From positions 84,665 through 148,664 of the forward strand of contig NZ_JAUSVS010000011.1 of NCBI RefSeq assembly GCF_030814835.1: 64,000 nucleotides of DNA, read 5' to 3'. The translations under genes were made by a program, and so were the position numbers. Below are positions 16,491-26,637 of the stretch, piece by piece (within the stretch, counting starts at the first letter, position 1; each line of letters opens with the position of its first letter). The notes below the pieces were generated by a model. That model ran no database searches. It was not told the origin of the DNA and worked only from the letters and a program-made list of their open reading frames with translations. The DNA comes from Caulobacter ginsengisoli (GTDB lineage Bacteria; Pseudomonadota; Alphaproteobacteria; Caulobacterales; Caulobacteraceae).

Positions 16491-17231
16491 TCATTGGGGA
16501 TGGGCTTTCGCGTAGGCGCGGGCGAATTCGAGGTCGGCCGGGTTGTTGACCTCGACCGGGGCGGCGTCGCTGACCGCGGCCCAGATCGTCATGCCCAGCT
16601 CCATGCCCCGCAGCTGCTCGAGCTTCTCGCGCCTTTCCAGCGGCGAGGGCGGGGCGGCGGTGAAGGCGCGCAGCGCGGCGCGGCGATAGGCGTAGAAGCC
16701 GATATGCCACCAGATCGGGGCGTCGCCGTAGAGGGTGGAGCGGGTGAAATAGAGGGCCCGGCCCGAACGGCCGTCCGGCTGCAGGGCCAGCACCGCCTTG
16801 ACCTTGTCGGGGTCGGCGCGGTCGGCGGGCCCGGCTTCGGGCACCACCACGGTGGCGATGTCGCAGTCCGGCCGCTGTTCCAGCAGGCCGACGCAGTCGC
16901 GCAGCATGGCCAGGTCGAAGAAGGGCACATCGCCCTGCAGATTGACGATCACGTCGTGCTCGCCGGCGGGGTCGAGCTGGTCGGCCGCCGCCAGCACCCG
17001 GTCCGAGCCGGACGGCAGGCCCGGGTCGGTCAGCACGGCCCGGCCGCCCGCCGCTTCCACCGCCTCGACGATTTCCGGGTCGCCCGCCGCCACCGCCACC
17101 GGTCCGACCCCGGCCTTTTCGGCCTGGCGCAGCACACGGACGATCATCGGCACGCCGCCAATATCGGCCAGCGGCTTGTTCGGCAGCCGGGTGGCCGCGA
17201 GGCGGGCGGGAATGAGGACAAGCGGCTTCAT
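16491..17231 (-). CDS. kdsB: 3-deoxy-manno-octulosonate cytidylyltransferase
   Basis: KdsB makes CMP-KDO for lipopolysaccharide. The start MKPLVLIPARLAATRLPNKP has the family's nucleotide-binding loop; DVIVNLQGDVPFF is the conserved metal/CTP region, and LYFTRSTLYGDAPIWWHIGF and HIGFYAYRRAALRAF follow. Starting at 17231 gives 246 residues, normal for KdsB; longer upstream extensions lack homology and overlap the divergent cytochrome gene promoter. Confidence 0.95.
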   Translation of the reverse strand: MKPLVLIPARLAATRLPNKPLADIGGVPMIVRVLRQAEKAGVGPVAVAAGDPEIVEAVEAAGGRAVLTDPGLPSGSDRVLAAADQLDPAGEHDVIVNLQGDVPFFDLAMLRDCVGLLEQRPDCDIATVVVPEAGPADRADPDKVKAVLALQPDGRSGRALYFTRSTLYGDAPIWWHIGFYAYRRAALRAFTAAPPSPLERREKLEQLRGMELGMTIWAAVSDAAPVEVNNPADLEFARAYAKAHPQ

Positions 17232-17400
17232 GACGGACTGTTCGGCGCGAGGCTCCATTTCGGGCAGGCGCCCGTCTTGCACCGGGGGCGGTAGCGTGTA
17301 AGAGACGCCTGCGCAACACGGGGCGACCATTTCGCTCCTGACTCGGCTCGCCTCCTCCGAACCCGGCCGGCGAGCCCATCGAGGGCTGTTAAGGGCGGAC

Positions 17401-18084
17401 ATGAGCGATCTGCAGTTGAACAAGATTCTGGGCGCCGGGCTGGCGACCGGGCTGGTGATCCTGGGCCTGGGCCAGCTGACCGGCATCCTCTTCGAGAGCG
17501 AGCCCCCGGAAAAGCCCGGCTACGCCATCGCCGTGGTCGAGGACACTGGCGGCGGCGGCGAAGTCGCCGACACCCCGCCCGACTGGGGCACGGTCCTGCC
17601 GACCGCCGACATCGCCGCCGGCCAGGCGATCAGCGCCAAGTGCGCCGGCTGCCACACCTTCACCCAGGGCGGGGCCAACGGCACCGGCCCCAACCTGTTC
17701 GGCGTGGTCGGCCGCAAGCCCGGCTCGCACGGCGGCTTTGCCTATTCGGCCCCGATGACCGACTTCGGGGCCAAGAACCCGGTATGGGACTACGACCGCC
17801 TCTATCTGTTCCTCAAGGCGCCGGGCAAGGACGTCTCGGGCACCAAGATGACCTTCGTGGGCCTGAAGAAGCCGGAAGAGCGGATCGCCATGATCGCCTA
17901 CCTGCACAGCCTGGGCTCGACCCTGCCGATCCCCGCGCCCAAGCCCGCCGCAGCCGCGCCCGCAGCCGCCGCACCGGCCGCGGCCGGAACCGCCGCCGGC
18001 GCCGCCTCGGCCACGCCGGGAACCCCTGGCGCCCCGGCCGCCACGCCTTCGGCCACCGCCGCCCCGGCGCCGGTGAAGAAGTAG
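17401..18084 (+). CDS. Membrane-anchored cytochrome c (CycM-like)
   Basis: This 227-residue protein has an N-terminal uncleaved helix (ILGAGLATGLVILGLGQLTG), a periplasmic linker and one class I cytochrome c domain. The heme site is CAGCH (about 80-84), the distal Met is in TKMTFVGLKK, and LFGVVGRKPG and YDRLYLFLKAPGK are typical of CycM/c552-type carriers between bc1 and oxidases. A roughly 45-residue Ala/Pro-rich tail follows. It stands alone, divergent from kdsB. Confidence 0.88.
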   Translation: MSDLQLNKILGAGLATGLVILGLGQLTGILFESEPPEKPGYAIAVVEDTGGGGEVADTPPDWGTVLPTADIAAGQAISAKCAGCHTFTQGGANGTGPNLFGVVGRKPGSHGGFAYSAPMTDFGAKNPVWDYDRLYLFLKAPGKDVSGTKMTFVGLKKPEERIAMIAYLHSLGSTLPIPAPKPAAAAPAAAAPAAAGTAAGAASATPGTPGAPAATPSATAAPAPVKK

Positions 18085-18098
18085 GACGCCTCTGAGAA

Positions 18099-18252
18099 CC
18101 CTTCCTCCTCGATGGAGGAAGGGCAGGGTTGGTGGTGTGCACTCGGAATTTGGGTGATGGGCTCAGGGTGGCGTGGTCGCCTCCCCGCGTGCTTCCGGAC
18201 ACGCTGTGCCCCCACCACCATCCCCAACCCTTCCTCCATCGAGGAGGAAGGG
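18099..18252. repeat. 153-bp palindromic element, copy 2
   Basis: Its ends CCCTTCCTCCTCGATGGAGG and CCTCCATCGAGGAGGAAGGG are the same 25-bp inverted repeats as in the two other copies, and the interior (GCAGGGTTGGTGGTGTGC, CTCAGGGTGGCGTGGTCGCC) has the same orientation as the copy at 53622-53774. It fills the space between the convergent cytochrome c and M17 peptidase genes, 15 bp from one stop and 8 bp from the other. Confidence 0.92.
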
Positions 18253-18259
18253 AGTTCAA

Positions 18260-19639
18260 TCAGCCGAACCGCTTCTTCAACACCGCATACAGCGCCCGAA
18301 TCGCCTGCGCCTCGCCGCCAACCGGGTGTCCCGGCCGGCCCTTGGGGTTCCAGGCGAAGATGTCCAGGTGCGCCCATTCCCCCATGGCCGGGGCGAAGCG
18401 CTGCAGGAAGAGGGCGGCGGTGACCGAGCCGGCCTGGGCCCAGCCGTCGGGATCGTTCTTCACATCGGCGATGTCGCCGTCCAGGGCGTCCTCGTAGCCG
18501 GCCCAGAGCGGCATGCGCCACAGCGGATCGGCGACCTCGGCCGAGGCCGCCGCGATCTCCCCGGCCAGGGCGTCGCTGGCGGTGTAGAAGGGGATGACCT
18601 GCGGCCCCAGCGCCACCCGCGCCGCGCCGGTCAGAGTGGCCATGTCGATGGTCAGGACGGGGTTCAGTTCTTCGGCCCGGGTCAGGGCGTCGGCCAGGAT
18701 CAGCCGGCCTTCCGCGTCGGTGTTGCCGACCTCGATGGTCAGGCCCTTGCGCGAGTTCAGCACATCGCCCGGTCGCATGGCGTCGCCGCTGATGGCGTTC
18801 TCCACGGCCGGGACCAGCACCGAGAGCCGCACCTTCAGCCCGGCGGCCATCACCATCCGGCCCAGGGCCAGGGCGTGGGCGGCGCCGCCCATGTCCTTCT
18901 TCATCAGCCGCATGCCGGCCGAGGGCTTGATATCCAGCCCGCCGGTGTCGAACACCACGCCCTTGCCGACGATGGCGACGACGGGATGGGCCGGATCGCC
19001 CCAGGTAATCTCGATCATCCGCGGCGCGCGGTCGGGATGGGCGGCTCTGCCGACCGCATGGACGGCCGGGTAGTTCTCGTCGAGCAGGGCGTCGCCGGTC
19101 ACCACCGCGATGGTCGCGTCATACTGCTCGGCGATCTCGCGGGCGATGGTCTCGATCTGCAGCGGCCCCAGGTCGTTGGCGGGCGTGTTGACCATGTCGC
19201 GGGCCAGGGCGCAGGCGTGGGCCAGGCTGCGGACCTCGGCCAGGTCGACCCCGTCCGCCACCACCAGCCGGGCGCCCGGCTCGCGGGCCTTGCGATAGCG
19301 GTCGAAGCGATAGCCGCCCAGGGCGAAGCTGAGGGCGACGGCGGCGGGGTCCAGGCCCTCCGCCGCGATGGCGTATTCGCCGGCCGGCAGCTTGCCCGGC
19401 AGGGCGCGGAAGGCGGCCGCCTCGGGCCTGTCGCCCAGGCCGAACAGCACCTTGGAAAGCTGGCCGTCCTCGCCGGGGACCGCCAGCACCTGGCCGGCCT
19501 TGGCCTTGAACTCGCCCAGGCCCGCGAAGCCGCGCAGGAAGTCGCCACCCGCCGCCAGGGCCGCCTCCAGCCCCTCCGGCGTCACGGCCAGGACCTGGAC
19601 CACCGCGCCGGCGGCCGTTGCGATCAGGGAGTCAGGCAT
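18260..19639 (-). CDS. Leucyl aminopeptidase family protein (M17)
   Basis: This 459-residue protein shows the M17 catalytic domain: VGKGVVFDTGGLDIKPS with the metal-binding residues, KKDMGGAA, the NTDAEGRLILADAL signature and TGAARVALG. M17 enzymes are hexameric dinuclear zinc exopeptidases releasing N-terminal residues in the cytoplasm. MPDSLIATAAGAVVQVL was taken as the start; the ORF extends much further upstream but over the divergent TPR gene. Residues 1-150 are the divergent N-domain. Confidence 0.92.
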   Translation of the reverse strand: MPDSLIATAAGAVVQVLAVTPEGLEAALAAGGDFLRGFAGLGEFKAKAGQVLAVPGEDGQLSKVLFGLGDRPEAAAFRALPGKLPAGEYAIAAEGLDPAAVALSFALGGYRFDRYRKAREPGARLVVADGVDLAEVRSLAHACALARDMVNTPANDLGPLQIETIAREIAEQYDATIAVVTGDALLDENYPAVHAVGRAAHPDRAPRMIEITWGDPAHPVVAIVGKGVVFDTGGLDIKPSAGMRLMKKDMGGAAHALALGRMVMAAGLKVRLSVLVPAVENAISGDAMRPGDVLNSRKGLTIEVGNTDAEGRLILADALTRAEELNPVLTIDMATLTGAARVALGPQVIPFYTASDALAGEIAAASAEVADPLWRMPLWAGYEDALDGDIADVKNDPDGWAQAGSVTAALFLQRFAPAMGEWAHLDIFAWNPKGRPGHPVGGEAQAIRALYAVLKKRFG

Positions 19640-19723
19640 GGGCGGGGGCCTCGCGAAAATTATGCTTAACGATTCCTTGAACCCCGGGGCGGCATGGTGC
19701 GGCGACGCTCCCGGAGGTCTGTA

Positions 19724-20599
19724 ATGTCCATGTGTCGCAAGCCGCTCCTGGCCGCAACCCTGCTGACCCTGCTGGCGGGCCTGTCGACGCCTGCCCTGGC
19801 GTGGCCCGGCTCCAAGCCCAAGCCGGCCGCGCCGGTCGCTGGCGCCATGACCCCCGCCGACCGCCCGACGATGCAGACCGCCGGCCTGCCGATGCCGGCC
19901 AAGGCCACCCCGACCCAGCGCGCCGAGGCCGCCCGGCTGGACCCCCTGGGCCGCGCCACCTTCTGGGCCCGCGAGGTGCAGATCGATCCCACCGACGTGC
20001 AGGCCAATCTGGGCCTGGCCCAGTCGCTGCGGGCCATGAACCAGTTCGACGACGCCGCCGACGCCGCCCAGCGGGTGCTGATCAGCCAGCCCGGCAATCT
20101 CGACGCCCTGCTGGAGCTGGCCCGGATCCGGATCGCCCAGGGCAAGGGCTTCTACGCCATCGAACCGGCCCGCCAGGCCCAGGCCGTCGCCCCGCGCGAC
20201 TGGCGGCCCCTGTCGCTGCTGGCCGTGGCCTATGAGCAGGCCGAGCGCGATGGCGAAGCCCTGGCCGCCTACAAACAGGCCCTGAGCCTGGCCCCCAACG
20301 AGCCGGCCGTGCTGACCAACATGGCCATGTACTGGGCCGGCCATGGCGACCTGCCCCAGGCCGAACGCCTGCTGCGCCGCGCCGCCAGCCTGCCCGGCTC
20401 GGGCATCCAGACCCGCCAGGACCTCGCCCTGGTGGTTGGCCTCCAGGGCCGGATGTCCGAGGCCGAGGCCCTGGCCCGCCAGGACCTGCCGCCCGAAATG
20501 GTCGCCAACAACATCGCCTGGCTCAAGGCCGCCACCGGCCAGACCCCCCCTCCGGGCGGGCGCAGCTGGGACAGCGTGCGGGCCGGCGGCGGGCGCTAG
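19724..20599 (+). CDS. Secreted TPR protein, TadD-like
   Basis: This 291-residue protein has a signal peptide (KPLLAATLLTLLAGLSTPALA) and several TPR repeats: LGLAQSLRAMNQFDDAADAA, LLELARIRIAQGKGFYAIEP, LSLLAVAYEQAERDGEALAA and LTNMAMYWAGHGDLPQAERL. The ATG at 19724 is preceded by GGAGG. It resembles TadD, the TPR pilotin partner of the Tad secretin, and lies about 1 kb before the tad/cpa genes, which otherwise lack a TadD. TadD is usually lipidated; no lipobox Cys follows the signal peptide here. Confidence 0.72.
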   Translation: MSMCRKPLLAATLLTLLAGLSTPALAWPGSKPKPAAPVAGAMTPADRPTMQTAGLPMPAKATPTQRAEAARLDPLGRATFWAREVQIDPTDVQANLGLAQSLRAMNQFDDAADAAQRVLISQPGNLDALLELARIRIAQGKGFYAIEPARQAQAVAPRDWRPLSLLAVAYEQAERDGEALAAYKQALSLAPNEPAVLTNMAMYWAGHGDLPQAERLLRRAASLPGSGIQTRQDLALVVGLQGRMSEAEALARQDLPPEMVANNIAWLKAATGQTPPPGGRSWDSVRAGGGR

Positions 20600-20617
20600 G
20601 CCGGCACTCTCCCCAAT

Positions 20618-20741
20618 CCGCTCATCCCCGCGAAAGCGGGGACCCAGGTGTTTTTCGTAGCGGACTTACAGCCGCCTAGACCGGTCGGCATTGCCCTCAA
20701 CGGCAAAAAGCCTGGGTCCCCGCTTTCGCGGGGATGAGCGG
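20618..20741. repeat. Two-hairpin palindromic element
   Basis: Its arms, CCGCTCATCCCCGCGAAAGC followed by GGGGACCCAGG and the reverse complement at the other end, enclose a 60-bp spacer. The whole unit is the inverted counterpart of the element at 37759-37883, including the spacer. It lies between the convergent TPR and GNAT genes. Confidence 0.9.
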
Positions 20742-20756
20742 TATTGTGTACGGACC

Positions 20757-21563
20757 CTAGGAGGGCCGGTAGTTGATCCGCCGATAGACGGGCTCGAAAC
20801 CCGCGCGAACGATATTGCGGAACGAAGGGTGCTCCTCCTCCTCGCCCGGGGGCGGCGTGCCGGTTTCGGTGACCACGGCCCGGGCGCCCAGCGCCTGGGC
20901 GTCGGCGATGCGGGCGGCGAGCATGGCCGGCTGCGCGCCCCGGCCGCGATGGCTGGGCAGGCAGCAGCCGAGACCCAGCCAGGCCAGGCCCCGATCGACA
21001 AACATGGCGGCCGCCCCGACCGGCGTCTCGCCGTCATAGGCGACGTAGGTGGTCCATCGTGACCGTCCCGCCAGGGCCGCCGCCCAAGGGGCGAACGGCG
21101 GCGGCGCGCCAAAGCCGGCCTGGACCATGCCCCCGAAGTCCTGGGCCCGGTCCGCGCCGATCCTGAGAATGGTGAGGGATGTCTTCGCCGCTGCCGGACC
21201 GGCGGGCCGGACGAACTTGGTCCAGGAGCCGTTCGGGACCAGGCCGCGCTCGGCCAGCCTGGACGTGGCGACCGCCTCTCCGGCCTGGGCCACGACCTGC
21301 AGCGCCCAGACCGGACCGCAGCTCTCCCGCAGCCAGGTCAGCATGGCGTCAAGGCGGTCATCCGGGGCCGCCGCCACGCCCTCGCCCTGCACCCGGTTGA
21401 ACTGCACGGTCGGCGCCAGGCGGATCGCGAACCCGGACGCTTCGCCAAACCGTCGGCAGGCCAGGCCCGCCGCCGTGGCGAACGGCGCCGGCGCCGCGTC
21501 GAACATGTCCAGCCAGGCGTCGCGTTCGATCGCCTCGAGATCGGCCGTTGTCGCTTGAGTCAC
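20757..21563 (-). CDS. GNAT family N-acetyltransferase
   Basis: This 268-residue protein has a C-terminal GNAT domain with the acetyl-CoA loop HRGRGAQPAMLAARIADA (motif A), the WTTYVAYDGETPVGAAAMFV strands and NIVRAGFEPVYRR. The N-terminal half (about 1-120) looks like a degenerate GNAT-like domain, so this could be a tandem-domain form. It starts with GTG. Palindromes in its upstream region (21578-21620) suggest it is repressed by a TetR-type regulator. Confidence 0.83.
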   Translation of the reverse strand: MTQATTADLEAIERDAWLDMFDAAPAPFATAAGLACRRFGEASGFAIRLAPTVQFNRVQGEGVAAAPDDRLDAMLTWLRESCGPVWALQVVAQAGEAVATSRLAERGLVPNGSWTKFVRPAGPAAAKTSLTILRIGADRAQDFGGMVQAGFGAPPPFAPWAAALAGRSRWTTYVAYDGETPVGAAAMFVDRGLAWLGLGCCLPSHRGRGAQPAMLAARIADAQALGARAVVTETGTPPPGEEEEHPSFRNIVRAGFEPVYRRINYRPS

Positions 21564-21577
21564 CGCACAACCCCATT

Positions 21578-21620
21578 CTTACGTCGTAAGGTTATGAGAT
21601 AAAATTCTTACGGTGTAAAG
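21578..21620. promoter_or_regulatory. Twin palindromic operator upstream of the GNAT gene
   Basis: Two similar palindromes occur 29 bp apart: CTTACGTCGTAAG (perfect, 21578-21590) and CTTACGGTGTAAAG (imperfect, 21607-21620), each preceded by ATT. They lie 15-57 bp upstream of the GTG start of the GNAT gene, where its promoter must be, in an AT-rich patch. The form resembles TetR-family operators. No TetR gene is in the window. Confidence 0.6.
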
Positions 21621-21647
21621 TCCCGCCCGGCGCGCGCGCTCAGGAGC

Positions 21648-22637
21648 CTAGTTGGTCTTGTGGCTGAGGATGTCCTGCACCTTGATGATGGCCGGGCCCA
21701 GGATGACCACGAACAGCACCGGCAGGAAGAACAGGATCATCGGCACGGTCAGCTTGGCCGGCAGGGCTGCCGCCTTCTTCTCGGCGGCGGAGAGGCGCAG
21801 TTCGCGGTTTTCCTTGGCCATGACCCGCAATGCGGCGCCCAGCGGCGTGCCGTAGCGCTCGGCCTGGATCATGGCGGTGGCCACCGACTTGATGCCCGGA
21901 TGGTTGGTCCGCTTGGCCAGGCCCTCATAGGCCTGGCGGCGCTCGGGCAGATAGCTGAGTTCGGCGGTCAGCAGGCCCAGTTCCTCGGCGAGCTCAATGG
22001 AGGTGCCGCCGATTTCGGCGCTGACCTTCTGGATGGCCGCCTCGATCGACATGCCGCTTTCCACGCAGATCAGCAGCAGGTCGAGGGCGTCGGGGAAGGC
22101 GCCGACGATCGATTCCCGCCGCTTGGTGGCGGCGTTGGAGATGTAGAGGTTGGGGGCGTAATATCCCAACAGAAGAGCGGCGAAACAGGCGCTGAGCCGG
22201 GTCATGGCCGGCAGGCCGAAGTCGTTGATCACATAGAGGTAGAAGGCCACCGTCGCCGCCAGCACGAAGGGGCTGACGAAGCGGAAGAAGTAGAAGGTCG
22301 AGATCGGCCGGGGGCCGCGATAGCCGGCCTGGGCCAGCTTGTCGGCCACCTGCGGGTCCTCGAGCAGGCGCGACAGCTGCAGGCGGTCGACGACCTTCTT
22401 GTACATCCCCTCGTCGACATGGCGCAGCGAGCCGGCGGTGGTCGACTTCTTGGCCAGGGCCTCGCGCGAGCGCTTGCGCAGCTCTTCGCGCCGGTTGGCC
22501 ACCGACTTGAGCCGGCCCTCCAGATTGTTGCCCTTCAGGGCCGGCCCCGCCACCGTGACGATGGTGGCGAAGCTGACCGCCGCCACGAAGGCGGTCAGGA
22601 TGTTGTCCGGGCTGGTGACGACGTCGACGATGCTCAT
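21648..22637 (-). CDS. tadC: Tad pilus inner-membrane platform protein TadC
   Basis: This 329-residue polytopic protein of the GspF/TadC platform family has helices at about 14-33, 113-130, 140-158 and 298-320, and the cytoplasmic core GAFPDALDLLLICVESGMSI followed by EIGGTSIELAEELGLLTAEL. With TadB it forms the platform of the type IVc pilus machine. It is the last gene of the minus-strand cpa/tad operon, 13 bp after tadB. It is called CpaH in Caulobacter. Confidence 0.93.
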   Translation of the reverse strand: MSIVDVVTSPDNILTAFVAAVSFATIVTVAGPALKGNNLEGRLKSVANRREELRKRSREALAKKSTTAGSLRHVDEGMYKKVVDRLQLSRLLEDPQVADKLAQAGYRGPRPISTFYFFRFVSPFVLAATVAFYLYVINDFGLPAMTRLSACFAALLLGYYAPNLYISNAATKRRESIVGAFPDALDLLLICVESGMSIEAAIQKVSAEIGGTSIELAEELGLLTAELSYLPERRQAYEGLAKRTNHPGIKSVATAMIQAERYGTPLGAALRVMAKENRELRLSAAEKKAAALPAKLTVPMILFFLPVLFVVILGPAIIKVQDILSHKTN

Positions 22638-22650
22638 CGGGGCGCGGCCA

Positions 22651-23637
22651 TCAGAACTTGAAGTTGATCATTTTGCGCATCACGAAGATGCCGCAGCTCA
22701 TCCAGAACACCGCCCCCATCAGCATCATGTTGCCGCGCGGATCGGTGAACATCGGCACCATGTATTTGGGCGAGGTGACGCTGATCAGGGTGACGACGCC
22801 GGGCGGCAGGCTGCCGATGATGAAGGACGAGGCGATGGCTTCCGAGGACAGGGCCTTGATCTTCTCGCGCATCAGTTTCCGCGAGCGCAGCACGACCGAG
22901 AGGTTGTTCAGCGCCTCGGCCAGGTTGCCGCCGGTCTTGGCCTGGATGGCCAGCACGATGGAGAAGAAGCGCAGCTCGGAGGTGGGCATGCGCTCGAACA
23001 TCTTCTCCAGGGCCTGATCCATCGGCGCGCCCATGCCGACGCTCTCGACCAGGCGGCGGAACTCGCCGGCCAGGGGCTCGGGGCTCTCGCGGCCGATGAT
23101 CTTGAGGCAGTCGTGGACCGGCAGGCCCGACTTGATGCCGCGCACGATGATGTCGATGGCGTCGGAAAAGGCCTCGGTGAACTTCTTGGTCCGCCGCTTG
23201 GCCAGGAAGTTGATGATCCAGCGCGGCAGGCCGACCGCCGCGACGACGCCCAGCACCGGCCCGACCCAGGGCTTGTGGATGAACAGCAGGCCGATGGCGG
23301 CGACGATCAGGCCCAGGGCGCTGCTGATGATCCAGAAATTGCGCACCGTCAGGGTCAGCCCGGCCTGCTGCAGGCGGGCGGTCAGGGTGACGGTCTTGGC
23401 CTTCTGCTGCTTTTCCTCGTCCTTGAGGTTCTTGAGGATCTGCTTGCGGCGAAGTTCCTGGTTGTTGACCGCCGAGCGGGCGGTCTTGGCCCCACGCTTC
23501 TCGCCGGCCTGATTGCCGCTGACGATGGCCTGGGCGCGCTTGACGGTCTTGGCGTTGGAATTGCCGCTGCCGGCGAAGGCCAGGCCCAGCCCCGCGATGG
23601 TGACGAAGCCCAGAACGGCGATGAGAATGGTCATCAT
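22651..23637 (-). CDS. tadB: Tad pilus inner-membrane platform protein TadB
   Basis: This 328-residue T2SSF-domain protein has TM segments at about 4-22, 108-125, 130-150, 270-290 and 305-325, and a cytoplasmic domain with AFSDAIDIIVRGIKSGLPVH and AEALNNLSVVLRSRKLMREK. It pairs with TadC as the membrane platform driven by CpaF. It starts 5 bp after the cpaF stop. It is called CpaG in Caulobacter. Confidence 0.93.
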   Translation of the reverse strand: MMTILIAVLGFVTIAGLGLAFAGSGNSNAKTVKRAQAIVSGNQAGEKRGAKTARSAVNNQELRRKQILKNLKDEEKQQKAKTVTLTARLQQAGLTLTVRNFWIISSALGLIVAAIGLLFIHKPWVGPVLGVVAAVGLPRWIINFLAKRRTKKFTEAFSDAIDIIVRGIKSGLPVHDCLKIIGRESPEPLAGEFRRLVESVGMGAPMDQALEKMFERMPTSELRFFSIVLAIQAKTGGNLAEALNNLSVVLRSRKLMREKIKALSSEAIASSFIIGSLPPGVVTLISVTSPKYMVPMFTDPRGNMMLMGAVFWMSCGIFVMRKMINFKF

Positions 23638-23642
23638 GGCGT

Positions 23643-25169
<1,527 letters not shown>

Positions 25170-26633
25170 CTATTTCTTCCTGAACAGACTGGAGAGCATC
25201 GAGGTCTTCTGGATGACCGGCGGATCGCGCCGGCTGATCATCTGGGCCAGGTTGTCGATGCCCTCGGCGACCTTGGACTTGCCGGCGACCTCGGACAGCA
25301 TCTGGCCGTTGTTGGCCGCCTGGCCGAAGGTCTTGGGCTCGAAGGGAATGACCAGCGAGGGGTCCAGCCCCAGGGCTTCGCCGAAGTCCTTGACCGGAAT
25401 CTCGGGCCGGCCGGGCACGCCGACCTGGTTGACCACCAGGCGCGGCGGGGCGTCGTTGGGCCGGGTCTGGCGGATCAGGTCGACCATGTTCTTGGCGTTG
25501 CGCAGCGAGGCCAGGTCAGGCGTGGCCACGATCACCACATCGTCGGAGCTGAGCAGGATCTTGCGCTTCCAGGTGCTCCAGCTGTGCGGCAGGTCCATGA
25601 CCACATAGGGGGCGGCGGCGCGGATCTTCTGGGCCACCTCCTCGAAGGCGTCGGAATGAATGTCCCAGTCGTTGTCGAGATTGGCCGGGGCGGCGAACAG
25701 CGACAGGCGGTCCGAGCAGCGGACCATCATCCGCTCCATCAGCACCGGATCCAGCCGGTCCGGCTGGCCCAGGGCGTCGGCCACGCCCTGCAGCGGGTCG
25801 TGGTTGAAGTTGAGGCCGGCGGTGCCGAACGGCAGGTCGAAATCGACGATCACCGTGCCGGCCTGCATGCGCTCGGACAGCGACCAGGCGAAGTTGTGGG
25901 CGATGGTCGAGGCGCCCGAGCCGCCCTTGGCCCCCACGAAGGCGATCTGCCGGCCGACGAACGGCGCGGAGGGATCGGCATAGAGGGTGGTGATCGAGCG
26001 GATGATCTGCAGCGGGTTGAGCGGCGGCACCAGGTATTCGCTGACCCCCCGCCGCATCAGCTCGCGATAGAGGGCGATGTCGTTGGCCGAGCCGACCACC
26101 AGCACCTTGGTGCCCGGGTCGCAGACCTCGGCCAGGCTGTCGAGGCCGGCGATCAGCTCCGGTCCGGAGTCGAGGCTCTCGACCATGACCAGGGAGGGGG
26201 TGGGCTGGTTCTGGTAGTAGTCGACCGCCGCCGACAGGCCGCCGGCCTTGACCACCGTCGAGGCCCGGCTCATCCGCCGGTCGGTGGAGGCCTTCTCGAT
26301 GGTCTCGGCGGTTTCGGGCCGGGCGCAGAAGGCGTGGATGGTGATGCGCGGGACGCTGACATCGCCCAGGGCCGCCTCGGCCCCGGCGATCAGGTCGGCG
26401 ACGGGGTTGTGACCGGACGCGGCGGGCATACCGGCGAACGGGTCGGCCTCGCCGGGCGAGCCGGACGGACGGGCCGGCGGGAAATCGGCGAAGGGATCGT
26501 CGGCGCGCGACGGCGCTCCCGCGGCGGGGGCGCCGGTTTCGGCCCAGGGATCCCGGGTGGCGGGCGAGCCGAAGTCGTCCTCGGCGTCGAAGCCGAGGTC
26601 AAAGGGGTCTTGATCTGCCGGACGGCCACTCAT
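25170..26633 (-). CDS. cpaE: Pilus localisation ATPase CpaE
   Basis: This 487-residue MinD/ParA-type protein localises the pilus machinery at the cell pole. It has a Pro/Asp-rich unstructured N-terminus (about 1-75), a receiver-like domain (PTPSLVMVESLDSGPELIAG ... LVVGSANDI) and an ATPase domain beginning IAFVGAKGGSGASTIAHNFA, a deviant Walker A with GGSGAST in place of the ParA KGGVGKTT Lys. ATP hydrolysis might be weak. It precedes cpaF directly. Confidence 0.93.
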   Translation of the reverse strand: MSGRPADQDPFDLGFDAEDDFGSPATRDPWAETGAPAAGAPSRADDPFADFPPARPSGSPGEADPFAGMPAASGHNPVADLIAGAEAALGDVSVPRITIHAFCARPETAETIEKASTDRRMSRASTVVKAGGLSAAVDYYQNQPTPSLVMVESLDSGPELIAGLDSLAEVCDPGTKVLVVGSANDIALYRELMRRGVSEYLVPPLNPLQIIRSITTLYADPSAPFVGRQIAFVGAKGGSGASTIAHNFAWSLSERMQAGTVIVDFDLPFGTAGLNFNHDPLQGVADALGQPDRLDPVLMERMMVRCSDRLSLFAAPANLDNDWDIHSDAFEEVAQKIRAAAPYVVMDLPHSWSTWKRKILLSSDDVVIVATPDLASLRNAKNMVDLIRQTRPNDAPPRLVVNQVGVPGRPEIPVKDFGEALGLDPSLVIPFEPKTFGQAANNGQMLSEVAGKSKVAEGIDNLAQMISRRDPPVIQKTSMLSSLFRKK

Positions 26634-26637
26634 GAGA

